Positions 63,991 through 64,000 of a DNA stretch of 64,000 bases are shown here, one piece after another. The notes beneath the pieces were generated by a model, which made no database searches, was not told the origin of the DNA, and saw only the letters and a list, made by a program, of their open reading frames with translations. The stretch is from contig JASANC010005451.1 of the NCBI GenBank assembly GCA_030248135.1, forward strand, positions 1 to 64,000. Direction: 5' to 3'. Source of the stretch: Theristus sp. LFF4_11. Lineage: Eukaryota > Nematoda > Chromadorea > Monhysterida > Xyalidae. The translations under genes and the position numbers were made by a program. Each line of letters starts with the position of its first letter. Positions within the stretch are counted from its first letter, which is position 1.

Positions 63991-64000
63991 GTAAGAGTAG

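Overview
The window is eukaryotic and, from its gene families, comes from an invertebrate animal. Coding sequence is cut into short exons by introns that are often only 45-120 nt, with variable GT donors and one probable GC donor. Intergenic DNA and long introns are full of short inverted-repeat transposons and tRNA-derived SINEs. A receptor of the nematode/arthropod myosuppressin (DMSR/FMRFamide) type, a glutamate-receptor-like channel without an amino-terminal domain, a lectin/AMOP protein and an MBD2/3 protein in which I find no MBD all fit an ecdysozoan, most simply a nematode. The species cannot be fixed from the sequence alone. I joined exons by hand, using homology and matching splice phase. 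Where phases closed I give exact coordinates; elsewhere they are approximate.

Layout. 1-2705 (minus, runs off the left edge): secreted HormR/C-type lectin/AMOP-like protein. 4553-8195 (minus): peptide GPCR of 7 exons. 11876-19429 (minus): class III PI3-kinase VPS34. 21072-22575 (minus): MBD2/3 homologue of the NuRD complex. 24040-45673 (minus): very large CHD6-9/Kismet-type chromatin remodeller, 21.6 kb. 48836-49602 (plus): two-exon gene with a possible N-myristoylation start. 50516-52615 (plus): glutamate-receptor-like channel, 8 exons, 504 aa. 54899-56616 (plus): neuroglobin-like globin with a His-rich tail, 297 aa. 57004-63610 (minus): saposin-like protein. No operon logic links the genes. 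Two chromatin genes (MBD2/3 and CHD) are neighbours on the same strand.

Mobile DNA. Three copies of a 450-bp C-rich palindromic element lie at 3334, 17143 and 47665. The first holds a nested 443-bp element, and the other two copies serve as empty sites. Three elements start with CAGGGTG. A 315-bp element and a 5.16-kb element are both flanked by TTAA. The 5.16-kb element (58096-63252) is the most striking object here. It has 1.2-1.5 kb inverted arms built from ~355-bp direct repeats, and its centre carries a 34-residue charged repeat array. It sits in what was apparently a 45-nt intron of the saposin-like gene, and on this reading expanded that intron to 5.2 kb.
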